Positions 40,905 through 49,685 of a DNA stretch of 64,000 nt are shown here, one piece after another. The stretch is from Poriferisodalis sp964484385 (GTDB lineage Bacteria; Actinomycetota; Acidimicrobiia; Acidimicrobiales; Poriferisodalaceae). The first letter of the stretch is position 1; each line of letters opens with the position of its first letter. Where the stretch lies: the NCBI GenBank assembly GCA_964484385.1, contig CAZAFV010000003.1, positions 1 to 64,000 on the forward strand, given 5' to 3'. The translations under genes were made by a program, and so were the position numbers. Below the pieces are notes generated by a model. That model searched no databases and was not told where the DNA came from. It saw only the letters and a list, made by a program, of their open reading frames with translations.

Positions 40905-42029
40905 ATGCCCTCCCAGGAGATCACCGCCGAGCCATTCCCCTGGCTGGACACCAGCAGGTATTCGTTCTCCCAGGGCATCGACGCTTCGGGTGCCGCGTGG
41001 CTGGCGGGGCAGACCGCGGGCGCGTACGACGCCGAGTCGGGCCGGGTCGCGGTGCGCGGCGACGGCGCCGAGCAGGCCAGCGTGTGCTGGGCCAAGGTGG
41101 AAGCGGTGCTCGACGCGGCCGGGCGAGATGTCAGCGACTGCTCTGAAGTGACCGAGTACATCACGGTGGCCGGGGCGCCTGAACGCGATGCGATCGCGGC
41201 GCAGCGGCCGCACAGCCTGGGCTCGGCGGTGGGAGGCGTGCGCGCCTCGACATTCATCGTGGAGTCGCTGGTGCGGCCTGAGGCATTGGTAGAGGTGGAA
41301 GTGGTAGCCGGGCAGGTTGACGGACTGGTCCGCGTCCCGCAGGTGGTGCCCGTCGACGATGACGGCAACGTGGTGCTGCCCGGCGATTTCGTCGGCCAGT
41401 GCGAATGGGCGCTCGAAGAAGCGGGACGGCGCCTCGAGCCTCACGGAATGGACCTGTCCCATGTGGTGCGCGTGGTGCAGCAGACCACGCCGGCAACCCG
41501 GCGCCAGTACAACGAGACGGCCGAGGCGCGGCGCCGGCTGCTGAGCCCGCACTTCCCGTCGTCGACGGGGCTGCTGATGAGCCAGCTGCCGCATCCCGAC
41601 GCGCTCGTGGCACTTGACGTGTGGGCGTCTGCCCATCCCAAGACGGTGGTGCCCTACCGGCCCGAGGCGTATTCGACGCTGACCTTCAGCCCCGCCGTCG
41701 AGGCCGGCGGTCTGCTGTTCATCTCCGGCACAACTGCATTCGACATGTCGACGGGCGAGACAGTGGCCGAGGGTGACATCGGCGGCCAGGCCGAGTTCGT
41801 CTACGGCGAGATCGCTGCGATCTGCGAGATGGCGGGAACCTCCATCGACAACTTGGTCAAGACGGTCGAATACGTGACGCCCGACGGCACCGACGGTTAC
41901 CGGGCCGTGGGCGATGTTCGGCAGCGAGTGCTCGGGCGGCCGTTCCCTGCGTCGACCGGCGTGGTGGTGGCCGGGCTGCTGAGCCGCCGATGGCTGATCG
42001 AGGTGGAAGCCGTCGTCTCGATGCCCTGA
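40905..42029 (+). CDS. Triple RidA/YjgF-domain fusion protein
   Basis: A 374-residue protein made of three consecutive RidA-like domains. Domain 1 (~residues 18-130) has SQGIDASGAAWLAGQTAG. Domain 2 (~140-245) has PGDFVGQCEWALEEAGR and FPSSTGLLMSQL. Domain 3 (~250-374) has FSPAVEAGGLLFISGTTAFD and RPFPASTGVVVAGLL. RidA proteins deaminate reactive enamines and normally assemble as homotrimers; three domains in one chain suggest an intramolecular trimer. It starts 11 nt after the crotonase stop, in the same operon. Confidence 0.8.
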   Translation: MPSQEITAEPFPWLDTSRYSFSQGIDASGAAWLAGQTAGAYDAESGRVAVRGDGAEQASVCWAKVEAVLDAAGRDVSDCSEVTEYITVAGAPERDAIAAQRPHSLGSAVGGVRASTFIVESLVRPEALVEVEVVAGQVDGLVRVPQVVPVDDDGNVVLPGDFVGQCEWALEEAGRRLEPHGMDLSHVVRVVQQTTPATRRQYNETAEARRRLLSPHFPSSTGLLMSQLPHPDALVALDVWASAHPKTVVPYRPEAYSTLTFSPAVEAGGLLFISGTTAFDMSTGETVAEGDIGGQAEFVYGEIAAICEMAGTSIDNLVKTVEYVTPDGTDGYRAVGDVRQRVLGRPFPASTGVVVAGLLSRRWLIEVEAVVSMP

Positions 42030-42049
42030 AGCCGGGCCCGAGCGTTCCC

Positions 42050-43096
42050 ATGACGCAGCTGTTGACCCCCGAAGTGCGCGCTGCGCTTGGTACCACGATC
42101 AGCTATGCGGCGCCCGAGCCGCTCAGCCGGGCCTCCATCCGTTACTTCGCCCTAGCCATCGGCGCCGACCCGCAGCGCTGGCGCGACGAGGCACCGCCGA
42201 CGCTCATCTGCGAGACGGCGCAGCTGACCGGGCGCGCCGTTCCCGACCGGAACTCCTATCTCGGGCACACCTGGGAGCTTCCGCTGGCCGTGCCATGCGC
42301 CATGTTCCGGGGTGGCAACGACTACCGCTTCGAACGGCCGGCCCGGTTCGACGACATCATCACCACAACGTGGACCTTGACCGATGCGACGGAACGTGTC
42401 GACCGCGCCGGCGGAGCGTTGCTGCTGGTGACCGCAGAAGCCCGCTATTCGGCGGGTGACGAGCTGCTCGCAACGAACACCGAGACCATGATCTTCCGGC
42501 CGGTCGGCCCCGCGGCCAACGAGCCACGAGACGAGGCTGCCGACACCACCCCGCCCAAGGCCAGCGAACGACCCCGCGACCCGGCCGAGCAGCCCGGGGC
42601 GACGGCGGGGGAGCGACCCCAGGACTCGGCAGCCGACAGAGGGACGTCAACAGCGGACACCGCTGCGGACAGCTCCGACGGCGCAGCGCCACTGCCACGC
42701 CACCGATTGGCTCCCGGCAGGGCCATCCGGCCGCTGCGCTGGCACATCGCGCTGCCAGACATGGTGGCCTACGGCGCCGCCACTTGGGACTGGCATCGCC
42801 TGCACTACGACGAGGCGCACGCCCGCCGGCTGGGCGCGCCCGCACCACTGGTTGACGGCCAGATGCTCGGCGCACTGCTGGCTGAATGCGTGCTGCGGTC
42901 CGTCGGCCCCGGAGCCAGGCTGGTCCGGCTCTCGTACCGCAATCGTGCACCGGTACACGCCGGCGAGACGGTGATCTGCGCCGGCACGGTCGCGACATCG
43001 GACGATGCGGGCATCAGCGTCGATCTGTCGGTCTCGGTCGGCGAGCAGCCCGTAGTGGCTCCAGCGTTCGCCCAGCTCGCCTGGGCCGCCGGCTGA
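42050..43096 (+). CDS. MaoC-type (double hot-dog) acyl-CoA dehydratase
   Basis: A 348-residue protein with two hot-dog domains. The N-terminal domain carries FGGNDYRFERPARFDDIITTTWTL-like features (FRGGNDYRFERP) typical of FAS1/MaoC N-domains. The C-terminal MaoC domain has WDWHRLHYDEAHARRLGAPAPLVDGQMLGALL, with the catalytic Asp/His. A low-complexity linker of about 60 residues (Glu/Pro/Ala/Thr-rich, bases ~42500-42710) separates them. It should hydrate enoyl-CoA. The ATG at 42050 follows the RidA-fusion stop by 20 nt. Confidence 0.8.
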   Translation: MTQLLTPEVRAALGTTISYAAPEPLSRASIRYFALAIGADPQRWRDEAPPTLICETAQLTGRAVPDRNSYLGHTWELPLAVPCAMFRGGNDYRFERPARFDDIITTTWTLTDATERVDRAGGALLLVTAEARYSAGDELLATNTETMIFRPVGPAANEPRDEAADTTPPKASERPRDPAEQPGATAGERPQDSAADRGTSTADTAADSSDGAAPLPRHRLAPGRAIRPLRWHIALPDMVAYGAATWDWHRLHYDEAHARRLGAPAPLVDGQMLGALLAECVLRSVGPGARLVRLSYRNRAPVHAGETVICAGTVATSDDAGISVDLSVSVGEQPVVAPAFAQLAWAAG

Positions 43097-43165
43097 CTGG
43101 GCCCGCACGCAGCTCTGCCTCCTAGCATCGGGCGCCGACACGGCGCCGGAGCAAGGGGGCACGAC

Positions 43166-44332
43166 GTGGATTTCTCCATGAGCGACGAGCAGGCGCTGAT
43201 CGTCGAGACGGTACGGCGTTTCGTCGAGAGCGAGATCATCCCGCTCGAGGCCCACCTGGATCCCGACGCCGGCGAGCTCGAACCCGACGATGCGGCCCGG
43301 CTCACGCAGATGACCCGCGACATGGGCTTCTTCGGGCTCGACATCCCCGCCGAGTACGGCGGGCCGGGCCTCGACACCACCACCCGGGCGCTCATGGCCA
43401 TCGAGATGTCCAAGCACCGTGCCGGGCTCTACAACCCCTGCTACGGGGTGTTCGGCGGGGCAGGCCTGGCGCAGCTCTATGAGGCCACCGACGAGCAGAA
43501 GGAACGCTGGCTCTACCCCACGCTGCGCGGCGAGAAGACGGGCTGTTTCGCCCTGACCGAGCCATCGGGCGGTTCCGACCCCGGACGGGCCATCCACACC
43601 CGCGGCTACAAGGACGGCGACGAGTGGGTGCTGAACGGCTCGAAGCTGTTCATCTCCGGCGCTGACAAGGCCGACTACGCGCTGCTGTTCGCCCGCACGT
43701 CGGACGATCCCGGGCGCAACGGCGTCACGGCGTTCATCGTCGACACCGACACGCCCGGGTTCAACGTGCGCCGGGTGGTGCACACGCTGCGGGCCACCCG
43801 CTACGCCACCGAGCTGGAGTTCACCGACATGCGGGTGCCCGAGAGCCACGTGCTCGGCGAGGTGAACGGCGGCTTCGGCATCGCCAACGACCGCCTGAGC
43901 CGCCAGCGCATCCCGTATGCCGCGGGCTGCTTGGGGCCGGCGATCATGGCGCAGGAGATGGCGATCGACTGGGCCCGCAGCCGCGAGACGTTCGGATCGA
44001 TGCTGGCCGAGAAGCAGGCGGTGCAGTGGATGATCGTCGACAACGAGATCGACATCCGCCACGGCCGCTGGTGCGTGCTCGAGGCCGCCCAGAAGGCCGA
44101 CCGCGGCGAGCGCTTCCGCACCGAGGCAGCGATGGCCAAGCTGGTCGCCTCCGAGGCCGCCGGGCGGGTGGTCGACCGCTGCATCCAGATCCACGGCGGC
44201 ATCGGCGTCACCAAGGACCTGCCGCTGGAGCGCTGGTACCGCGAGCTGCGCATCCGCCGGATCGGCGAGGGTCCCAGCGAGGTGCAGCGGCTGATCATGG
44301 CCCGCGACATCCTCGGCGGCAGCTTCAAATGA
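43166..44332 (+). CDS. Acyl-CoA dehydrogenase family protein
   Basis: A 388-residue acyl-CoA dehydrogenase. GFFGLDIPAEYGGPG, FALTEPSGGSDPGRAIHT (flavin/substrate loop), WVLNGSKLFISGADKADYAL and IQIHGGIGVTKDLPLERWYRELRIRRIGEGPSEVQR are present. GTG start with an AGGGGG ribosome site at ~43153-43159. It overlaps the CoA-transferase start by 4 nt, so activation and oxidation of a CoA ester are coupled in this operon. Confidence 0.9.
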   Translation: MDFSMSDEQALIVETVRRFVESEIIPLEAHLDPDAGELEPDDAARLTQMTRDMGFFGLDIPAEYGGPGLDTTTRALMAIEMSKHRAGLYNPCYGVFGGAGLAQLYEATDEQKERWLYPTLRGEKTGCFALTEPSGGSDPGRAIHTRGYKDGDEWVLNGSKLFISGADKADYALLFARTSDDPGRNGVTAFIVDTDTPGFNVRRVVHTLRATRYATELEFTDMRVPESHVLGEVNGGFGIANDRLSRQRIPYAAGCLGPAIMAQEMAIDWARSRETFGSMLAEKQAVQWMIVDNEIDIRHGRWCVLEAAQKADRGERFRTEAAMAKLVASEAAGRVVDRCIQIHGGIGVTKDLPLERWYRELRIRRIGEGPSEVQRLIMARDILGGSFK

Positions 44333-45526
44333 GCGAATCGGACGCTGGGGCCGGCGAGGCGGCCCACCCGCTGCCGCTCGACGGCGTGGTCGTGCTGGAC
44401 CTCGGGCAGATCTACCAGGGGCCCTACGCCGGACTGCTGTTGGCCTACTCGGGCGCCAGGGTCATCAAGGTGGAGCATCCCCGGGGCGAGGCGCTGCGAG
44501 GCCACAGCCACCAGCTTCCCTACGCCATGCTCAACTCGTCGAAAGAGACCGTGTCGCTGGATCTCAAGTCACCGCGCGGCCGGGAGCTGTTCATCGGGCT
44601 CGCCGGCGGCGCCGATGCGGTGCTGTGCAACTTCGCCCCCGGCGTTCCCGAGCGGCTCGGGATCGACGCCGAGACGCTCTGGCAGACGAATCCCAAGCTG
44701 GTGTTCGCCCAGGCCAGCGGCTACGGCCTCGACGGCCCGGACGCCCAGCGGACTGCCATGGACGTCACCGTTCAGGCGCACATGGGCGTGATGAGCATCA
44801 ACGGCTTCGCTGACCGCCCACCGGTGAAGTCCGGTGCGACGTTCATCGACTTCCTCGGCGGCACTCACCTGTACGGCGCCGTCGTGACGGCGCTGTTCGA
44901 GGCGCAGCGAACCGGCCGCGGTCGCCTGGTGTCGACATCGATGGCCGAGGCTGCCTACTACACCCTCACCACCTCATTGCAGGCGTGGCAGATGCACGGC
45001 GTGACGGGGNNNNNNNNNNGCCATGAGCGTCTCGCCGTCCAACGTGTATCCGTGCAGCGACGGGCACATCGCACTGATCGCAGCGATGAATTCGCACTGG
45101 CGGTCCGTGCTGGAGGTGATCGGCCGGGCCGACCTGCTGGGCGACGAGCGACTGCGGAGCAACGCCGGTCGCTGCGAGCACATGGACGAGGTGGACGAGC
45201 TGGTGACGGCGTGGACGTCGGGGCGCACCCGCGCCGAGGCTGCCGCTGCATTCGGCGCGGCGGGCGTGCCGGTGGCGGAGGTCCGTGAAGTCACCGATGT
45301 GGTGCATGACGATCACATGATCGAGCGCGGGTTCCTGCAATGGACCGAGTTGGAAGGCCTGGGCGAGATCCCGCTGGCGCACAGCCCGCTGCGCTGGCAC
45401 GGCTCGGACATGCGTGAGGTGGAGCCCTACCGGCCTGTCGGCGCCGACAACGAGTCGATCTACCGCGAGTTCTGCGGGCTCGAAGCCGACGACCTGGCTG
45501 CGCTGGCAGCCGAACGCATCATCTGA
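44329..45526 (+). CDS. Class III (CaiB/BaiF-type) CoA-transferase, interrupted by an assembly gap
   Basis: A class III CoA-transferase split by 10 Ns. The first part (44329-45009) has VVLDLGQIYQGPYAGLLLAYSGARVIKVEHPRGE, LNSSKETVSLDLKSPRGR and AMDVTVQAHMGVM, containing the catalytic Asp. The second part (45020-45526) continues in another frame with SPSNVYPCSDGHIALIAAMNSHW and ends in GLEADDLAALAAERII. The frame jump is explained by the gap; the gene is probably whole. It overlaps the preceding dehydrogenase by ATGA. Confidence 0.8.
45010..45019. other. 10-N assembly gap
   Basis: Ten Ns inside the CoA-transferase gene. The true gap length is probably different, because the frame does not continue across it. 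Confidence 0.95.
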
Positions 45527-45606
45527 CCCGCCGGAGCACCGGCCGCTCGAGCAACGACTTCGCCCTGTGCTCGCCGGCGGCCTCGCAGGCCGTCGGCCGC
45601 TGCCGC

Positions 45607-45942
45607 TCAGGAGGGCGTGAGCCTGCCGACGCGCTGTGCTTGGTCGCGCTGCGGTTCGGGAAGCTCGCCGTGGTCGGCGAGGTGCAGCATCAGCAGCTCG
45701 TCCCAGCGGCTGCGGTAGTTGGAGGTGAACTCGCAGCGGAACTGCGTGGCGTCGCCGCGGTGGTGTTCTATTTCGCGCCGGAGCGCGGATTGAATGCCGA
45801 ACGGCTCACGGGCGCCGGCGAAACCGACTGAGAGCACGGTGCCCTCATCGTCGGCCACGTGGTACACGCCCAGCTGGCCCGGCAGCGCATCGATTGCCGT
45901 GTCGTCGAGCGGCTGCCAGGGCTTGTCGAGTCGGATTCCCAT
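45607..45942 (-). CDS. Small GIY-YIG-like protein of unknown function
   Basis: A 111-residue protein. LGVYHVADDEGTVLSVGFAGAREPFGI has the spacing of a GIY-YIG core (GVY, then a VG strand), and SRWDELLMLHLADHGELP closes the domain. The catalytic Arg/Glu positions of GIY-YIG nucleases are not certain here. The ATG at 45942 has GAGAGG about 8 nt upstream. Confidence 0.5.
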   Translation of the reverse strand: MGIRLDKPWQPLDDTAIDALPGQLGVYHVADDEGTVLSVGFAGAREPFGIQSALRREIEHHRGDATQFRCEFTSNYRSRWDELLMLHLADHGELPEPQRDQAQRVGRLTPS

Positions 45943-46017
45943 CTGCGATGCCTCTCAGGCTGGGGTTGTGCGGCCGTCGTGCGATTGCGTCGGTTGGCGC
46001 GGCGCGTGCCCCGGGGC

Positions 46018-47202
46018 CTATGCAGCCGCCACGACCGGCACATCGGTCACCGCCGTGCCCATGAGGTCCTCGAAGTTCAGCCGGAAGAACCGCTCCTGCA
46101 CGTCGGCGGGCAGGTGCTCGACCTCGCGGTCGAAGCGCCGGAGCGGGTTCCGGCCACCCTCCACGTGGGGATAGTCGGAGCTGAACATGCAGATCTCCGG
46201 TGCCGTGTTCTCGATGATCCAGCCGGTCGGCTCAGTGGGGTAGGGGGTGACACGGACTTGGCGGTGCACGTACTCCGAGGGCCGCAGGCTGAGCTTGCCG
46301 AGCCGCTGCTCGAGTCGTTCAAAGGCGTCGAAGGCTGCTTCGAGCTGGCGCATGAAGCCCGGCACCCACACGGCGCCCAGCTCGATCACGCCGATCTTCA
46401 GCTCCGGAAAGCGCTCGAGCACGCCGTCGAAGATCAGCATCGACAGCGCCTGCAGCGGTGCAGCAGAGATCGCCATGTACGACACGGAGCGGAAGTTCTC
46501 GCCGCCGCCGTGGAAGTCGGGCTCGGGCGGCAGGCCGTTGTTGCGGTGCTGCGGCGGCATCACCAGTTCGGGCGTGGCCACGTGCATCACCACCGGGATG
46601 CCTGCTTCCTGGGCGGCGGCCCAGACGGGATCGAAGCCGACGTGGCTTTGGGCGTGGAGCTTCGGGATGCGGTTGGGGATCAGCAGCGCCGCTGCGCCGT
46701 CATCGATGGCTTGGCGGGCGTGCGGTGCGGCTCGTTCGATGTCCTGCAGTGGCACCGAGCACACCGGCAGCAAGCGTGGATCATCCGAGCAGAACGCGAT
46801 CTGGGCCCGGTTCGCAGCGGTTGCTGCGGCATAGGTGAGGGCGGGCTCGGCGGTGTGCTCCATCTCCTCGATGAGCGTGTTGGGCATCGAGGGGAACACG
46901 AGCTGGCTGGCGAAACCCAGGTCGTCGAGCGCTTGGGACCGATCGGCGGGATCCCACGCGCCGGGGGCGATGTAGCCCTTGCGCAGCATCACCTCGGCTG
47001 CGGCGCCGGCGCGGAACGCCGGGTCGGCCTGGCGGGCCCGGGCCTTCTCGATGTCGGCGAACATCTTGTCGTTGTCGCCGATGGAGAAGTGGTCGAGCGC
47101 GTATCGCGCCACCTCAGCGGAAGCGAACGGCTCCAGCCATTCGGGCGGCTCCATGGTGTGCGCATCCGCGTCGTGAATGATCCTGTCCTCGACATAGGCC
47201 AT
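46018..47202 (-). CDS. Amidohydrolase-family (amidohydrolase 2) protein
   Basis: A 394-residue TIM-barrel metal-dependent hydrolase. The N-terminal IIHDADAHTMEPPEWL (HxD-like), the central GIPVVMHVATPELVMPPQHRN with metal-binding His, and CMFSSDYPHVEGG near the C-terminus form the amidohydrolase-2 pattern. Members decarboxylate or hydrolyse aromatic or cyclic acids; the substrate is unknown. AGGGAGG 8 nt upstream supports the ATG at 47202. Confidence 0.85.
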   Translation of the reverse strand: MAYVEDRIIHDADAHTMEPPEWLEPFASAEVARYALDHFSIGDNDKMFADIEKARARQADPAFRAGAAAEVMLRKGYIAPGAWDPADRSQALDDLGFASQLVFPSMPNTLIEEMEHTAEPALTYAAATAANRAQIAFCSDDPRLLPVCSVPLQDIERAAPHARQAIDDGAAALLIPNRIPKLHAQSHVGFDPVWAAAQEAGIPVVMHVATPELVMPPQHRNNGLPPEPDFHGGGENFRSVSYMAISAAPLQALSMLIFDGVLERFPELKIGVIELGAVWVPGFMRQLEAAFDAFERLEQRLGKLSLRPSEYVHRQVRVTPYPTEPTGWIIENTAPEICMFSSDYPHVEGGRNPLRRFDREVEHLPADVQERFFRLNFEDLMGTAVTDVPVVAAA

Positions 47203-47327
47203 GCCGATGCCTCCCTGCGTTCCCGGCGGCGCACCCGACGATACTGGCGACTCCCGGCAACGTTCCGAGCTCGGATCGGTCCCGACCAGGCGATCGCCGG
47301 TGGTCGGACTCAGCTTGGGTTCGCCGC

Positions 47328-48530
47328 TCAGGTTGACGTAGGCAGCAGGAACGCTGACATCAGGTCCACCCGAGCGCGGATGCCTTCGGTTGAGACCTCA
47401 ATGAGTCCCGCATCTTCGAGCCGGTTGAGGTCGCGAGCGAGCGTGCGCGGCCCCGTGCGTGCGTACATCTGTGCAAGTTGCGGAGTGAGGCCCGCGACAT
47501 CTGACCTGGGAACTCGCGCCGCTGGTTCCAATGCCATGACCAGCGTGCGTTGGCGCTCCGAAGCGGGGCTCGTCGGGAACCGGGCCATCGTCTCTGCGAC
47601 GTAGCTCTGCCAAGCAAGACCCAGGTGTTGCGCTCTCACAGCCGCTGAGTGCTCGACGAGTCCGTCCACGAGCCCTTCGATGCCGTATTCGAGGAATCCC
47701 AGGACGTCCCGTTCACGGCTGGCCGCGGCGAGCCGTGCGTAGTACCGGTCACGCGTGAGGTTGAAGTGATTGGCCATCAGATTCGCCGCCGCGAGCGGGA
47801 CCATCCCCGATCTCGCGAGGATCATGTACTCGAGCAGCCGTGCGGTTCGGCCGTTGCCATCGGCGAACGGGTGGATCCAAGCGATGTACAGGTGCGCGAG
47901 GAGAGCGCTCAGCACTGTGCGAGCGAAGACATCGCGGTTCTCGTCGCTCTCGCTGCTGGTGGGTCGGAAGTCGTCTCCGTCGAGCCAGGCAGCCAGCCGT
48001 TCGAGCAGGTGCCAGCAGTCGCGTGACGGAGGGCCGACGTAGGGGCCGACGACGACTGAATGCGTGCGGATGGTGCCCGGCGCCGATGCGGCGTCAGGAT
48101 CGACGCTGTAGAGCACCCATCGGTTCATGTCGCAGATCAGTTCGGCGCTCAGGTGGAGGTCGCCATCTTCCATCACCATGTCGTCGAGTCGTTCGAACGC
48201 TTCGAGGACGTTGCGGACCTCACGTTCCTGGTAGGCGCGGGACTGGGGTGCGGTGAACTCCCCGGCGTAAATGCTCTGTACCTGCTCGACGGTCAGGGTG
48301 TTGCCCTCGATGGCAACCGTGGCGTGGGCGCCTCGGATGAGAGCATGTCGGTGCAGTGCATCTGCCATAGCCGGGGCGAGAGGTGTTCCCGAGAGTTCGG
48401 CGCACCGTGCGTATGCCTCGCCGACTCGCATCCACGAGCGGGCGCCGAGACGGCTCGCGACACTCGCATCGAAGTCGATCCACGGATGGGTGTCGGTGTA
48501 TTCGCGGGTTTCGTCGCGGCCGTTCACCAC
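47328..48530 (-). CDS. Fic-domain protein with N-terminal inhibitory motif
   Basis: A 400-residue Fic protein. The catalytic motif HPFADGNGRTAR (~residue 222) is intact for AMP transfer. The inhibitory motif TVAIEGN (S/T-xxx-E-G/N type, ~residue 72) precedes it, so this is a self-inhibited class II Fic. A winged-helix-like C-terminus (PRSDVAGLTPQLAQMYARTG, LARDLNRLEDAGLIEV) may bind DNA for autoregulation. The GTG at 48530 is followed by a second in-frame GTG. It has an upstream direct repeat (48593-48609). Confidence 0.9.
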   Translation of the reverse strand: MVNGRDETREYTDTHPWIDFDASVASRLGARSWMRVGEAYARCAELSGTPLAPAMADALHRHALIRGAHATVAIEGNTLTVEQVQSIYAGEFTAPQSRAYQEREVRNVLEAFERLDDMVMEDGDLHLSAELICDMNRWVLYSVDPDAASAPGTIRTHSVVVGPYVGPPSRDCWHLLERLAAWLDGDDFRPTSSESDENRDVFARTVLSALLAHLYIAWIHPFADGNGRTARLLEYMILARSGMVPLAAANLMANHFNLTRDRYYARLAAASRERDVLGFLEYGIEGLVDGLVEHSAAVRAQHLGLAWQSYVAETMARFPTSPASERQRTLVMALEPAARVPRSDVAGLTPQLAQMYARTGPRTLARDLNRLEDAGLIEVSTEGIRARVDLMSAFLLPTST

Positions 48531-48592
48531 AGTTTCGCCTGGTATCGGGTGCTCATCCGAGCAGTGTAATCAGGCAGAGTCCACTATCTACA

Positions 48593-48609
48593 CCTAGTTT
48601 TGTCCTAGT
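48593..48609. promoter_or_regulatory. CCTAGT direct repeat upstream of fic
   Basis: CCTAGT occurs at 48593-48598 and 48604-48609, 11 bp apart (about one helical turn), 63 bp upstream of the fic start in an AT-richer intergenic region. It is a candidate operator for the winged-helix tail of the Fic protein. Confidence 0.35.
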
Positions 48610-48668
48610 AACTGTCCTTGCCAGTGTCACATAGCTTGACCGACGTGACCCGATGAGCTCGGCGCTAG

Positions 48669-49586
48669 TCAGTTCTGGTGGAGTTCGGGGTTGATGCCTT
48701 CCCAGCGGCTCGGATCGGTAACTCGCATCTCGACGGCGCCGGTGACGCTGTTGCGGATGAGCAGCATGCCTGAGTGTCCTGAGATATCGCGGCCTTTCAC
48801 GACGGATCCGTCGGGCAGCGTGATCCGGCTGCCTGCGGTGACGTAGAGGCCAGCTTCCACCGTGCAGTTGTCGCCCAGCGCGATGCCGATGCCCGAGTTG
48901 GCGCCCAGCAGGCAGTGCTCGCCGATCGACACCCGCTCCCTGCCGCCGCCCGACAGCATTCCCATGGTGGACGCGCTGCCGCCGAGGTCTGAATGCGCCC
49001 CGATGACCACGCCGGCAGAGATGCGCCCTTCGACCATGGCAGGGCCGAGCGTGCCGGCGTTGAAGTTGACGAAGCCTTCGTGCATGACCGTGGTGCCGTC
49101 TGCCAGGTGGGCGCCGAGTCGCACCCGGTCGGCATCGCCGATGCGGACGCCTTGGGGGATCACGTAGTCGACCATGCGCGGGATCTTGTCGACCGCCGTC
49201 ACGCTGACGGGGTGGCCGAGCGACGCGGCCGCTGTGCGCAGATCGTCGACCCGCTCGGGCAGCACCGGTCCTGCACTGGTCCACGCGCAGTTGGTCATCA
49301 GGCCGAACATGCCGTCGAGGTTGGCGTCGTGAGGCTGGATTTCACGGCGGCTCAGCAGGTGCAGCCGCAGGTACGCATCAGCCAGGTCCGCCGGCGGAGC
49401 ATCCAGATCGTCGATCGTGACGGTGACCGACTCGCACATATTCACGCCGAGCTCGACCGCCAGGCACGACCGGGCCGGCGGCGAGTCCTCCGTGGCTCCT
49501 TCCGGAAACCAAGCGTCCAGCCGAGTTCCTGTAGCGGCGTCCACATAGCTGTGGCCGACCGCGCTGATGCTCCCCGATGTATTCAC
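48669..49586 (-). CDS. dapD: 2,3,4,5-tetrahydropyridine-2,6-dicarboxylate N-succinyltransferase
   Basis: A 305-residue actinobacterial-type DapD of the lysine/diaminopimelate pathway. LRLHLLSRREIQPHDANLDGMFG, KIPRMVDYVIPQGVRIGDADRVRLGAHLADGTTVMHEGFVNFNAGTLG and SGGGRERVSIGEHCLLGANSGIGIALGDNCTVEAGLYVTAG match closely, including the left-handed beta-helix repeats. It makes N-succinyl-2-amino-6-ketopimelate for the cell wall. The GTG at 49586 was preferred to the ATG-like start 11 codons earlier. Confidence 0.95.
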   Translation of the reverse strand: MNTSGSISAVGHSYVDAATGTRLDAWFPEGATEDSPPARSCLAVELGVNMCESVTVTIDDLDAPPADLADAYLRLHLLSRREIQPHDANLDGMFGLMTNCAWTSAGPVLPERVDDLRTAAASLGHPVSVTAVDKIPRMVDYVIPQGVRIGDADRVRLGAHLADGTTVMHEGFVNFNAGTLGPAMVEGRISAGVVIGAHSDLGGSASTMGMLSGGGRERVSIGEHCLLGANSGIGIALGDNCTVEAGLYVTAGSRITLPDGSVVKGRDISGHSGMLLIRNSVTGAVEMRVTDPSRWEGINPELHQN

Positions 49587-49685
49587 CTGCGCATCCTGCC
49601 ACCGCAGCCCCGCAAACACGCCGCTGCGAACTGATCGTGTGCTCGGAGGAACGTTCTCTGATGCACCCCGCTGGCGAACGCAGAG

